Positions 1 through 11,979 of a DNA stretch of 64,000 bases are shown piece after piece (the first letter of the stretch is position 1; the number at the start of each line of letters is the position of its first letter). Under the pieces are notes generated by a model. It saw only the letters and a program-made list of their open reading frames with translations. It searched no databases and was not told the DNA's origin. Source of the DNA: Gigaspora rosea (lineage: Eukaryota; Glomeromycota; Glomeromycetes; Diversisporales; Gigasporaceae); assembly GCA_003550325.1 (NCBI GenBank), contig QKWP01000036.1:617286-681285 (forward strand), read 5' to 3'. Made by a program: the position numbers and the translations under genes.

Positions 1-1072
1 AATTATAAATTTGAGATGGATGATGAATAAGCTCAAATACTGTGAAGCTGTTATTAATGAAGGTATGAAAATAAAAATATTGCTTTTCACTTCTGAACCC
101 ATATGTAGGCACTGTTACGGCTTTAAGTAGTAAATGACCAAAGTATGTCATAACTAGTTATGTAATTGATTGCTACCAATAGGTATCTACCACAGATATC
201 TACTGGTATCCATCAGTAGATACCATTAGGCAATAATATGCAAATGTAGATACCAGTAGCTATCAATAAGTTAACTTTTACAAACTTCAATCTTCCATAG
301 TATAATGCATCCTCTAAAAGTATGAGATTTTCCTTATATAAGTGCACAATATTTGAAAAATAGATCCGAAATCTTTATTAAAGTTCGGACTCCATAAGAC
401 AATTTCGAAAGGTTGATACAAATCATGTGCCTAATGCCTAATGGTAGGAAACTTAGCTGTTTGGGAAAATTTACATCCTTAGTCGTGACTAGTTACATAT
501 AATTTCTGCCATATATCTATTCACTAGACCGTGATCTGATCTGGGTTACTTGTTGAATTTTTTATAAAAAACTAATATTTAATAATTCTTTTGATATATA
601 CCTATTTGAAACATTACACTATATATTAGTAATGCGTATCTTCCCCACGTCTCCATCAAACTTTAGAATGTCGAATGAACCTTGCGAAATTGGTGGCTAC
701 GTTTTCCCAAAAAATACTCAATTTATGTTCAGTTACCAAATTATAAATTCTCATCCTGCCCATTGGATCAATCCTAATGAGTTCAATCCAGAAAGATTTC
801 TTAACTCATCAAATGAGTCAAGAAAATCTAATCAATACCTTCAGGCTTTCGGAGGTGGACATAAAGTATGTCCTGGAAAAATTTTCGCGATGTTACATTT
901 AAAAAGCTTTTTAGTGTTGTTATACCGAAAGTGGGAAGTAGAATTAGTAGATATGAATGCTCTAATAAAAAGTTATGATATCACTACCAGAAGTTGTCAA
1001 CAACTAGAAGTTAGGATTCGGAGAAGGAATTTGTTTAATCTTAAAAATATTTTTGAAATCTATTCATTTTAA
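1..1072 (+). CDS. Cytochrome P450, C-terminal part (5' end outside window)
   Basis: Heme-thiolate monooxygenase, C-terminal third. The main exon (630-1072, stop 1070-1072) shows the PERF-type motif (FNPERF) and the heme loop FGGGHKVCPGK with the ligand Cys at codon 80 counted from the ATG at 632. An upstream exon ends at 62 and reads KLKYCEAVINE; joining it across a 567-bp intron (63-629, GTATGA...TTAG) gives E-V-M-R, the ExxR K-helix motif, which is split by the intron. This supports the splice. Further upstream the frame slips: MDD is read in frame 1 up to base 24 and NKLKYCEAV in frame 2 from base 26, a one-base discrepancy. Either a sequencing error or an early pseudogene. Family assignment is firm; substrate and clan unknown. 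Confidence 0.8.
167..262. repeat. Palindromic AGATACC-rich repeat in the P450 intron
   Basis: Alternating forms of TAGATACCA and TGGTATCTA make an imperfect foldback inside the P450 intron. A decayed MITE would explain why this intron is about seven times longer than others in the window (inference). Confidence 0.4.
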
Positions 1073-1338
1073 TTTTTACAACTTGAGGTTTTTTCTTTTT
1101 TTTTTAATTTTTACAATTTTGAGGTTGTTTCCTTTTTTAATTTTTTATGTTTGAGGTTTTTTTTCAATTGTTTATAATTTGAGTTATTTTTTAATTTTTT
1201 ACACTTTGAGTATGTTTTTTTCTTTTATAAACCGATTTATATAATATATTGATACAATGAAAAAACAACAAGAAATTTCTTTCCTTCACGGAATTGGGGT
1301 TGAAAGGATTTCGTTATGACGCTACTCTATTCTAAAAC

Positions 1339-1641
1339 ATGAACCAATCCCATAAAATTTTTTGGAATAATTTTTCTATTTTATTTTTGTTTGTTGTTAT
1401 CAATGTAGTAATTAGCATATATTCAAGAACTTTAATTTATTATTTACGAAGCATTCATTATTTTATATCTTGGAAAGGCTTTAAAAAAATTTTTTTTATG
1501 GGAATACAATACTTGCTTAAAATGTTAAGAAAAAGGTTTATAAAATTTCTTGGAATGATTTTTGTTATTATTATTTTTGCCTGCTATTATCAGTGTTATT
1601 CTTTTCTTGTAATGTCTATTTCTGAAATAATATATCACTAG
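1339..1641 (+). CDS. Hypothetical hydrophobic ORF, 100 codons
   Basis: An ATG-initiated ORF whose translation is rich in F, I, Y and L, with two strongly hydrophobic stretches (about residues 12-32 and 70-95). Such products arise easily by chance in AT-rich DNA. No domain recognised and no clear promoter. A perfect 8-bp GC-rich hairpin (1649-1667, stem GGTGGCGC, loop TTC) follows the stop. Listed only because it is the sole sizeable ORF between the P450 and the repeats. Confidence 0.12.
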   Translation: MNQSHKIFWNNFSILFLFVVINVVISIYSRTLIYYLRSIHYFISWKGFKKIFFMGIQYLLKMLRKRFIKFLGMIFVIIIFACYYQCYSFLVMSISEIIYH

Positions 1642-1648
1642 TTCGATA

Positions 1649-1667
1649 GGTGGCGCTTCGCGCCACC
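1649..1667. repeat. GC-rich perfect hairpin
   Basis: GGTGGCGC TTC GCGCCACC. Conspicuous in AT-rich surroundings. No T-tract follows, and eukaryotic termination does not use such a signal, so no function is assigned. Confidence 0.5.
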
Positions 1668-1689
1668 AATCTTATTCAGTATTTGCTAT

Positions 1690-4600
1690 CCAACCATTAA
1701 AGCATGCTATGAATTGGTTGTATTATAATCATGATTTCTAATATGATTTACTGTAAAGAATTTACTAATAGAGCACATATAATAGTTAAGGATTAGTATT
1801 TTAGTTATTACAATTTCTATTGTAAGTTACTATAAAAAATTCTGTTACAAAACTTACTTGCTATTTCAGTGACTACATTTTGTTGTTATGAGTAGGATGG
1901 TTGCTTTGGAATTAATATAATTAGTTACAATAAAGAATTCAATCATAGAACTTCTTATTCATACAGTAAATATAATATTGGAATTATTATGATTTCTATT
2001 ATTAGTTACTGTTAATAATTCTGTATGGAACTTACTAACTATTCCTTTACTATGGCGTACAGCTAAGATTGAGTTAGCTTGCATTAAAATTTTCATGATT
2101 TCTACCATAAGTTACTATAAAAAATTTACTACAAAACTTACTTGCCGTTTTGGTGACCACAGCAAGTGATTACTTGCTATTCTGGTTACTTGCTATTCCA
2201 GTGATTATAGTTTGTTGCTAAAAGGGAATTGATTGCATTGGAATTAATGTAGTTCTTACTATGAGTTACAGTAAAGAATTTAGATATAAAATCATTGTTA
2301 ATGACATATTAATTTACAGTAGATTAAAAACTAAAAAAAAATGAAAAAAGACACAACCTTCTGACTAAAATTTTGGAATTTCTTGTTATGTAAAACGATA
2401 AATTAACCTTATTATAATTATTATAATATAAGTTACCATTTAAGTTCTGTTACAGAACTTACCACTAATATTTACAATGTGTAGTTAAAATTAAGAAGTT
2501 TGCAACAGAATTTTTCTGATTTTCTGGCATAAGTTGCCATAAAAATATTCTGTTTAAGAACTTGCCAGCACAGTAGACATAAAGATGAGTTAGTATCGGA
2601 ATTATAATTCTACTGTAAAAAATCGTATTACAAAACTTACCTGCTGACCCAAGTTTACAAAAAAACTTTTTTTAAAATTTCAATTGTGCCAATTATTCCA
2701 TTTTTGCTATTTAATCTTTTTCCCGGTATTACCGATGGCAGCCTTAATTTTCTCAAATGCCCGATAGATCCAAAAAAAGATCCAAAATTTTTTGATTTCA
2801 TGTTATTCAAACTGAAAAATTAACTTTGTGTGGCTTAGATGTGAATATAAGCATATTAATTTATGATTAAAAAAATAAAAAATAAAAAAATCTGACCCAC
2901 CGATTAAAATTTGGAACTCCATTTTATGCAAAACGAAAATTTAATTTTGTGTAACTTTATCATAATTATTATTTTAGTTACTATTAAAAATTCTTTTGAA
3001 GAACTTACTACTGCTCTATTAGATCACGCAAAGTTAATTTTCGTTTTGCATAACCTGATGTTTTAAATTCCGGTTAGCGGGTCAGAATTTTTTTTTCTAA
3101 AAAAATAACATTGCATGGCCTAAATTAATTCATGTTTACATCTAAGGTCACGCAAATTTAATTCTTCGGTTTGCATAACATGGAATCAGAAAATTTTGTT
3201 TTTTTTTACCGGACCCATCGGGTAATTCCAGAAAATTAAGGTTATCATCGAGAGAAAAAAATTAAATGGCAAATTGGAATAATGGCATAATAGGATTTTA
3301 AAAAAAAAAATTTTTTGGAAAAATTGGGTTAGCAGGTTATGCAAAACGAAGAATTAACTTTGCGTGGCCTTACTACAACGTGTGGTTAAAATTGAGATAG
3401 TTTAGAATTAAATTTTTCTGATTTTCTAAAGGTCAAAGATGAGTTAGTATCGAATTATAATTCTTATTGTACTACAAAGCTTACCTGCCAACCCAATTTT
3501 TAAAAAAAAAGTTTATTTTTTTTAAATTTCAATTGTGCCAATTATTCCGTTTTTGCTATTTAATTTTTTTCTTTAGTATCACCAATAGCAGCCATAATTT
3601 TCTTGAATTACCTGATAGATCTGAAAAAAATTCAAAATTTTTTGATTATATGTTATGCAAACCAAAAAATTAACCTTGCGTGGCTTTAGATGTGAACATA
3701 AGCATATTAATTTACAATAGATTAAAAAAAATTAAAAATATGACCACCAACTGAAATTTTAGAACTCTATGTTATGCAAATTGAAAAATTAACATTGCAT
3801 GGCCTTATTATAATTTTTATTATAAGTTACCATTAAAAATTCTGTTATAGAACTTGCTCACCTCTATTACTACAACCTGTGGTTAAAATTTAGATAGTTC
3901 GCAATAGAATTTCTCTGATATTTTGGCATAAATTACCATAAATAAAACTCTGTTTAAGAACATGCTAGCATAGTAGACATAAAGGTTAAATATGAGTTAG
4001 TATCGGGATTATAATTTTTACTATAAAAAATTGTGTTATAAAACTTACCTGCCGACCCACTTTTCAAAAAAAAAAATTTTTTTAAAAAAAATTTCTATTG
4101 TACCAATTATTTCGCTTTTGATATTTAATTCTTTTTCTGGTGTCGCCCGATGGTGTAATTTTCCTGAATTACCCAATGGATCCAAAAAAAATTCTAAATT
4201 TCTGATTCCATGTTATTCAAACTAAAAAATTAACTTTGCTTGCTTTAGATGTGAACATGAGCATATTAATTTACAGTCAAAATAAAAAAAATCCGACCCA
4301 CTGACTGAAATTTTGGAACACCATTTTATGCAAAACGATGGCCTTATCATGATTTTTATTATAAGTTACCTGTTACAGAACCTACCCACTGCTCTATTAC
4401 TACCACATGTGATCAAAATTGAGATCGTTCGCAATAGAATTTTCATGATTTTCTGGCATAAGTTGCCATAAAAAAATTCTGTTTAGAACTTGCTAGTGCA
4501 GTACACATAAAGTTAAAGATGAGTTAGTATCGGATTATATTTTCTACTGCAAAAAATTGTGTTACAAAACTTACCGCCATTCCGGTGATCATTGGATGTG
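1690..4600. repeat. Degenerate interspersed/tandem repeat block
   Basis: Recurrent diverged units share phrases such as ATTCTGTTACAGAACTTAC, GAGTTAGTATCGG (about 2589, 3439, 3989, 4521) and TTATGCAAAACGAA. Unit spacing varies (about 0.5-0.85 kb). Related pieces recur at 42.4-42.9 and 43.9-44.2 kb. No protein reads through. Probably a decayed transposon or satellite-like family. Confidence 0.6.
2889..3086. repeat. Inverted repeat within the repeat block
   Basis: The left arm (about 2889-2955: CTGACCCACCGATTAAAATT, then a GCAAAACGAAAAT phrase) is repeated in reverse complement at about 3022-3086, giving 65-bp arms around a 65-bp loop. Confidence 0.5.
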
Positions 4601-5965
4601 ATTAAAATTTAGTTTGCATTGTAATTATCGTAGCTTCTACCATGAGAACTTGCCTATTATTTTGATATGTGGTTAAGGTTGAGCTAGTTTGCATTGGAAA
4701 ATATTGCGACTTCTACCATAGTACAACTCCATTCCATTGCTGTATCGTTGTTTATGGATTTTTTTTCGTCTTAGGCCACGTGACACCAACGACAAAGCTA
4801 GACCTGCGTCAAGCTAGCAGCAAAAACAAAAGAACAATAATATCCCACCCTCCTCTTTAAATAGCCATTTAGCTATGACCTCATATTTAATCATCCAACT
4901 AAGTCGACATTCCTCACCCAATACATCATCCCTACAAATTTACTTAACAACGAAGACAATATCCGTAATTATTACATCATACTTACCAATCGATTTTTAC
5001 ATGCTATTCCCAAATTTCCAGTTCGGATGCGTCGGATCTAGGTCGGCGTTTAGCCCGCAGGTTATAGCAAAATTATCAACTGGCATTTTTTACTTAATGA
5101 ATGGATATGGTTTATTAGTTAAATTTATTATGATCTTAGGGTAAAATTGATCAATTCCAATTCAGCTGATTATGATTCCGATGCACTTCGACGTAGGGAC
5201 CCTCTTTATGATATTTACCAATCGCATCATGAGCTGGTCATAGTCTCGTGACAAATGGATACCTCATGACTTCATTTACGGCATCCTACTCACATTGACT
5301 CAATTGTGCAAATCCAGCCCTGAGCTTAATTTAGTGGATCCGGCCATGCTCTTGTTGCTGGTTTCACGGCGCATGCTCCTGCTTAGCATTTTTTCGATCT
5401 GTCAACTTTACGTCGACTTGAATTGAATCCATAGAATTCATAGATTACATTTCCGTCTATATAATCAATTTTTCATTTTATATAATTTTCACACGCTTTG
5501 ATCACGTTTGACACATTATCCGAATAAACAGCCAGTTGCTGCACGGCATTTTGTGTCGATCAAAATATGCGTTTTTCTAATAATAACTTATATAACAACT
5601 AATAATTAATAACGCAATATTTGCATCATCATGACGTTAATTATAATTGTCATAATTTTTTACATAGTTTTTCACACGCTTAGATCACATTTATCGCATG
5701 ACCTAGTTTATCTTATAAAATCATGAATAAACAGCCAATCATTGCACAGCATGTTGTCGATCAAAAATGTAATATTATTTTAAATCGTGTATTATTTTAC
5801 TGTGTTTTCTAATAATAAAAATCACGACTTTAGACGATCTCCAAATTTGATAATCATGCGGACGATCAAGAAGTCGTAATAGTTACATATTTGACATCAA
5901 GTAGTCGTAATAGTTACATATTTGACAGTCGTAATAGTTACATATTTGACATATATCTTTTACAG
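3963..5965. repeat. 2-kb direct duplication, copy 1
   Basis: Nearly identical to 6377-8340, starting at TGCTAGCATAG and ending at ATATATCTTTTACAG, after which the flanks differ. The copies differ mainly by small indels, for example 18 bp present at about 5715 but absent near 8110. The 3' end holds three tandem copies of GTCGTAATAGTTACATATTTG (5873, 5904, 5928; the first letters of each are given), spaced 31 and 24 bp. Short ORFs inside, including one identical in both copies (4669 and 7077), look non-coding. Confidence 0.85.
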
Positions 5966-6374
5966 GGCTAATGTATCGAATAGCGTGTACAGGGTATCAC
6001 ATAAAATTACCCGGAAGATCATCTTCCAAATTCGTACAAATTGGACCATGAAGAAAACCGAACATCGGAAACTTGAAAATCGAATATATTCTTATTTATT
6101 ATTACACATTATTATTATTTAACTGTATTATCTATCGAATATTAAATATTATAAATAAAATCAAAGTTTATTAAATATAAAAACATATTTCTTATCGAAA
6201 AACTTGTTAATAAAGTGTATTTAACTATATAACTTTCTGGACTAAAGTTTCAACGAACATCAAAAGTGAAATAGCGCGCACTCTTGAGTACTAACTTTGA
6301 GAATAGCTACCTCAAAGAAGGAACTATATTGAAACAGAAGTATTAACTAACATTCGATAAACAATAAAGGATTA

Positions 6375-6375
6375 N
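6375..6375. other. Single ambiguous base (N) at duplication edge
   Basis: The only N seen in the window lies two bases before duplication copy 2. It suggests a contig join or an unresolved base. Confidence 0.9.
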
Positions 6376-6376
6376 T

Positions 6377-8340
6377 TGCTAGCATAGTAGACATAAAGGT
6401 TAAATATGAGTTAGTATCGGGATTATAATTTTTACTATAAAAAATTGTGTTATAAAACTTACCTGCCGACCCACTTTTCAAAAAAAAAAATTTTTTTAAA
6501 AAAAATTTCTATTGTACCAATTATTTCGCTTTTGCTATTTAATTCTTTTTCTGGTGTCGCCCGATACCTTCCTGAATTACCCAATGGATCCAAAAAAAAA
6601 TCTAAATTTCTGATTCCATGTTATTCAAACTAAAAAATTAACTTTGCTGGCTTTAGATGTGAACATGAGCATGTTAATTTACAGTAAAAATAAAAAAAAT
6701 CCGACCCACTGACTGAAATTTTGGAACACCATTTTATGCAAAACGATGGTCTTATCAAGATTTTTATTATAAGTTACCTGTTACAGAACTTACCCACTGC
6801 TCTATTACTACCACATGTGATCAAAATTGAGATCGTTCGCAATAGAATTTTCATGATTTTCTGGCATAAGTTGCCATAAAAAAATTCTGTTTAGAACTTG
6901 CTAGTGCAGTACACATAAAGTTAAAGATGAGTTAGTATCGGATTATATTTTCTACTGCAAAAAATTGTGTTACAAAACTTACCGCCATTCCGGTGATCAT
7001 TGGATGTGATTAAAATTTAGTTTGCATTGTAATTATCGTAGCTTCTACCATGAGAACTTGCCTATTATTTTGATATGTGGTTAAGGTTGAGCTAGTTTGC
7101 ATTGGAAAATATTGCGACTTCTACCATAGTACAACTCCATTCCATTGCTGTATCGTTGTTTATGGATTTTTTTTCGTCTTAGGCCACGTGACACCAACGA
7201 CAAAGCTAGACCTGCGTCAAGCTAGCAGCAAAAACAAAAGAACAATAATTTCCCACCCTCCTCTTTAAATAGCCATTTAGCTATGACCTCATATTTAATA
7301 ATCCAACTAAGTCGACATTCCTCACCCAATACATCATCCCTACAAATTTACTTAACAACGAAGACAATATCCGTAATTATTACATCATACTTACCAATCG
7401 ATTTTTTACATGCTATTCCCAAATTTCCAGTTCGGATGCGTCGGATCTAGGTCGGCGTTTAGCCCGCAGGTTATAGCAAAATTATCAACTGGCATTTTTT
7501 ACTTAATGAATGGATATGGTTTATTAGTGATCTTAGGGTAAAATTGATCAATTCCAATTCAGCTGATTATGATTCCGATGCACTTCGACGTAGGGACCCT
7601 CTTTATGATATTTACCAATCGCATCATGAGCTGGTCATAGTCTCGTGACAAATGGATACCTCATGACTTCATTTACGGCATCCTACTCACATTGACTCAA
7701 TTGTGCAAATCCAGCCCTGAGCTTAATTTAGTGGATCCGGCCATGCTCTTGTTGCTGGTTTCACGGCGCCTGCTCCTGCTTAGCATTTTTTCGATCTGTC
7801 AACTTTACGTCGACTTGAATTGAATCCATAGAATTCATAGATTACATTTCCGTCTATATAATCAATTTTTCATTTTATATAATTTTTCACACGCTTTGAT
7901 CACGTTTGACACATTATCCGAATAAACAGCCAATTGCTGCACGGCATTTTGTGTCGATCAAAATATGCGTTTTTCTAATAATAACTTATATAATAACTAA
8001 TAATTAATAATGCAATATTTGCATCATCATGACGTTAATTATAATTGTCATAATTTTTTACATAGTTTTTCACACGCTTAGATCACATTTATCACATGAC
8101 CTAGTTTATCTTGCCAATCATTGCACAGCATGTTGTCGATCAAAAATGTAATATTATTTTAAATCGTGTATTATTTTACTGCGTTTTCTAATAATAAAAA
8201 TCACGACTTTAGACGATCTCCAAATTTGATAATCATGCGGACGATAATAGTTACATATTTGACATCAAGTAGTCGTAATAGTTACATATTTGACAGCAAG
8301 AAGTCGTAATAGTTACATATTTGACATATATCTTTTACAG
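6377..8340. repeat. 2-kb direct duplication, copy 2
   Basis: Second copy of 3963-5965. A 409-bp unrelated spacer (5966-6374) separates the two. Its terminal tandem block has three units spaced 31 and 31 bp. The indel pattern argues against simple resequencing of one molecule, but two haplotypes or nuclei joined in assembly would look like this. Confidence 0.85.
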
Positions 8341-8478
8341 AATCACACCAATTCACAGGAAACCAATCAAAAACGTTTAAATGGACAAACTCTGAATTAG
8401 AAGGTTTAGATGTATATATATATGTGAATATAGATATCTCGAATTAACTATTGGCGACTTTTATCATGGTGTTTTATA

Positions 8479-8935
8479 GGACATAAAGCATTCATTTGTT
8501 ATCAAAAATCAGCAGAGATAGGTACCGCTTGTGGTACATATAATGCAGATGTTGGAACCAAGCCAAATTTTCCCCATCTCGCGCTGGGAATGAACATAAA
8601 GCATTCATTTATTATCAAAGATTGATCACGCTAAAGGAACATATAATGTCGGACATTGTTATTATCTTGGAATTGAAGTCGAAAAAGATGAACATAAGAC
8701 ATTCATTTATTATCAAAAATCTGCAGAGATGGGTGACGCTAATAGTGTTGTATTATATATTGTTATAATATAGATAGATATTGGGGTTAAAAAAGATGAT
8801 AATAAGGCTTTCATTTATTATCAAAAAGCTGCTATATGGGTAACGCTATTGGAATGTCAAAGTTGCAGAATATTATCGAAATGGAATTGGAATAGCAAGA
8901 GCATAAAGCCAAATACTGATATTAAAGGTAAGTTT
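8479..8935 (+). pseudogene. Sel1-repeat remnant
   Basis: Fragments in shifting frames match Sel1 (SLR) solenoid repeats of the kind that end Glomeromycotina kinases: HKAFICYQKSAEIG near 8482, GIEVEKDEHKTFIYYQKSAE near 8671-8740, and DIGVKKDDNKAFIYYQKAA near 8778-8835. In-frame stops and frame changes separate them, and there is no start codon or kinase domain beside them. Interpreted as the eroded tail of a kinase-Sel1 gene. The intact equivalent is at 26.7-27.35 kb. Confidence 0.7.
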
Positions 8936-11104
8936 TGATTTTGAGCTTAAATTGGTGCATGTGTCAATTACATATGATAGATTATAGATGACGGTGAAAT
9001 TATAGTGATAATTTCTACATTCTACAGTAGAAATTGTTGAAATAATTTCACCAAAAATTTTTTTAAAATTGAGATGCGCAAATGATCAAACTTTAAATGG
9101 CCGACCATTTTTGGTCATTTAAAGGTCATTCGAGGTCATCCTTAAAAAATTGAAATGCCCTGGTCATTTAGCATCCCTGTGAGCATAATGCATGCTGAGT
9201 GGGGTGGTTTTGCGAAGAGCTCGGCACATAACACAAGGTTTAAAACTGTTTAAAAAAGATGTAGAACCGATTTCTATATACCTCATGTCTTGAAAACTCT
9301 GGAAATAGTGTTGTAAATATAAACAAAAGTTGATTATCTTAAATCTTAGACAATTCGTTTTTATAACTCTCAATCTCGTCTAATTTTATTTTTTTTTTAT
9401 ATATCATAAACGTTGACAAATTTTTTTATATGGTTTCTCAGGCTTTTCTCAAATCCAATTTATATTAATTTATATTAATTTATATAGCATCTATATTATA
9501 TCTTTTTTCTACGGTATATTTGCCTAGTTCAAACTTTTATTAAATACTGTGCACTCATTAGCCTGTAATATCATGTCATATCGTAAAACTTTTGAAGTGA
9601 TTAGCTACGACAATCAGTGATTGTCAATTCATTTTCAGGCAAATAAAATTCAATATATCTAGGTAAAAAAAGCTTTTCCGCAGAACTCCATACAAAAATA
9701 ACCAAAAAATAAATCAGTCAAATTATGAAGTAGGTTTATTCAAATTATTGTGATCAAATGGAATCAGAAATCTAGAAAAAATGCCAATAGATGATTGGCT
9801 AAAAATTATTTCTAACCAATTATTTGCATGTTTTTTCTAGATTACTGATGTATGAAAATTATTGATCAGTGCAGTGTTGTTAATGAACATTGTTCATTAA
9901 TTTAATGAACAAATGAACGAATAAACAATGTTCATTGTTTATTGTTTAGTATGGCGAAGTATTTATTTGGTCAAGATTATTCAAGTACAATGAACAAATG
10001 AACAATAAACAATGGACATGTTGTTATTTGTCCAGTTTATCAAGTTGACTGGATCACAGTAATTTAAAAAGCGCTGTAATGATAATTTTTGTTGCTCTCT
10101 GCGTTTCTTTCTTTTTAATAATCCGCAAAATCTTAAAATCATGCGTATTAGAATTTGGCTCTGTGTTTTATTTTACAATTTTGGAGCCATGTACTTGACT
10201 GTGAAGTCTAAAGTTTGACAGATTTCAATTATGGCATTTCAATAACAAAAAATTCCTGGAAAGTTGATTTTCAGAAGTCTACCATGTGCATCTAAAGTAC
10301 AACAACATTTACATAATAATATAATCACATTTAACGGAACTTATTGTTACATGATAATAAGCAGGGGCGCGGCAGTATATGCAAAATATGCGATTTGAAA
10401 AAAAAATCAATTTTTTTAAAATGACGCTCAACTAACAAAATATTATTCCTTTTATAATTTATGTATTAATTTTTTACAAAAAGTTTGCCAAATTAATGAT
10501 TTATTCATTGTTAAAAACACTTTAATAAAAATAAAAAAATTTGTTTATAGTTAGCAATATTCCCTCAACTAATTTTTAATTAAAGTATTTGCTATTATTC
10601 TTTGAAATAACTAACTTTATTCGCACTTTAACATACTACTAAATATTAAATAATTTCGTACTTTATTATATAAATGATGTGATTTGGTGCATTTGGTTTA
10701 ATCACACTAAATCATATTATTTTCCCTTGATAATAAATTAAATTAACTATGCGATAGTGTAGCCACATAAGTTAATTATGCAAAAGTCATATTAGTAGTA
10801 ACACATTATTAAGATGATAGTCATGCAACGTAATTATATAACATGTAGGGGTATAAAGAAAAAATGTAAAATAATTAAAATAAATACATATTTGTGTAAT
10901 AAAAGTTCTTTGGTTCTAAAGTTCTTCTTACGTACAATTCTGTGTGACATTCGGTGGAAGTGCATACTGTAACGAAGATATTTTGCTAGTATCTTCTAAA
11001 CCTGTTATTTCTTTTTATTGTTGTATTTACTTTATTCGTTAAAATGTATATATTTTTAATTTTGTCTTAATATAAGTTGTAATTAGTTATACTAAAAAGG
11101 AAAA
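8936..11104. other. Gene-free AT-rich stretch
   Basis: No credible coding region. The only clear structure is a cluster at about 9880-10035 of AATGAACAA and its complement TTGTTCATT, repeated several times as small palindromes. A phrase CATCCCTG at 9165-9172 resembles a hAT terminus, but no matching end or target duplication was found. Confidence 0.5.
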
Positions 11105-11145
11105 TGGAAGGAGGCTTAGTGGCTGGGTGGCTTAAGTTATGCAAG

Positions 11146-11280
11146 AGCGTATACGCTCAAAAAATCGCGTATACGCGATTACACAAACTAGTAAACAACA
11201 GCGCCAAGAGCGTATACGTTCAATTTAGAGCGTATACGCTCAAAAAAGAGCGTACACGCTCAAAAAAGAGCGTAAACGCT
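11146..11280 (+). promoter_or_regulatory. Six palindromic iterons, 20-bp phased
   Basis: Copies of AGCGTATACGCT (variants CGCGTATACGCG, AGCGTACACGCT, AGCGTAAACGCT) start at 11146, 11166, 11209, 11229, 11249 and 11269. All steps are 20 bp except one of 43. The last copy ends 16 bp before a TATA box. They look like binding sites for a dimeric factor on one face of the helix. Confidence 0.75.
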
Positions 11281-11296
11281 CTAACCCAACAAAATG

Positions 11297-11304
11297 TATA
11301 AAAG
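11297..11304 (+). promoter_or_regulatory. TATA box of LTR-like repeat
   Basis: TATAAAAG just after the iteron array, with AATAAA at 11317-11322. The same arrangement (TATATAAA at 61088, AATAAA at 61108) is kept in the second copy. Confidence 0.6.
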
Positions 11305-11979
11305 ACCTTTCAATTTAATAAAGTCAAAATAAGTTCCCTTCGCTTTGAAAAATAATAACCCAATAAAAGAAAAATACTTATCTTTTGAATTCGACTTGAA
11401 CTTTAATAAACCTTTCGTAGCTCAATTCGACGGACTGAATTGACTTGTAACCTCGATATTAAGACTCGAATTCTGTGTAACGAAATCTTGTTTATCCTCT
11501 GAAATTATACACGTGACTCCTATCGGCATACCGATTGATCTATAGTAAAGGCCTTTTAGTTGGAATATATTAAATAAAGACTTACTTTACCCTTCGACTT
11601 ACGCTATTGCACCTGCGGGAAACCCTTGAACTTGCCTATATCGATATCACCTGACCGATATTCGACTAAATACCACCTCACCTGAACCCCGTGATACACA
11701 TTTTGATCCCACCTTCCATTTAGATCATACTTCCTTATTATTTTTATTGATATCAATTATTGATATCCCCCATATTAGCATCACCAGCCTCAGCGTTTTT
11801 GTATTATTGTGGTGATTTAGTGATTGAGCATTCCTTCGCTCTCCACGTATTATTTAATCCTTATCACTCCCGTGACTTACATTTTTCTATATTAATATTA
11901 CCTCCCCGTAATCGGTTGGAGCTTTAAATTGGCACTATTGTCTATCTTGTTTTACCGCTCTCCCAATTCAACCGTTACA

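Larger units (their letters stand above)
11105..11979 (+). mobile_element. LTR-like dispersed repeat, copy 1
   Basis: About 875 bp, homologous in the same orientation to 60940-61895. Both begin TG with GGCTTAGTGG-like sequence and end CCGTTACA. Both contain phased palindromes, then a TATA box, then AATAAA about 20 bp downstream, then a shared block around ACTTATCTTTTGAATTCGAC, and finally AATTGGCACTATTGTCTAT. The order enhancer-TATA-poly(A) signal fits a solo LTR (U3-R-U5). No flanking target duplication or internal retroelement gene was found, so the class is an inference. Confidence 0.55.

Noticed and set aside
4669-4860. ORF identical in both duplication copies (also 7077-7268)
   Set aside because: Identity follows from the duplication; no motif, start context or codon pattern supports coding. 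The same applies to 4031-4225, 4875-5144 and 6445-6633.
9071-9172. 100-bp hAT-type MITE ending CATCCCTG
   Set aside because: The left end matches poorly and no 8-bp duplication is present.
11146-11280. CRISPR-like regular repeats
   Set aside because: Eukaryotic context, palindromic 12-bp words with short A-rich gaps rather than unique spacers, upstream of a TATA box.
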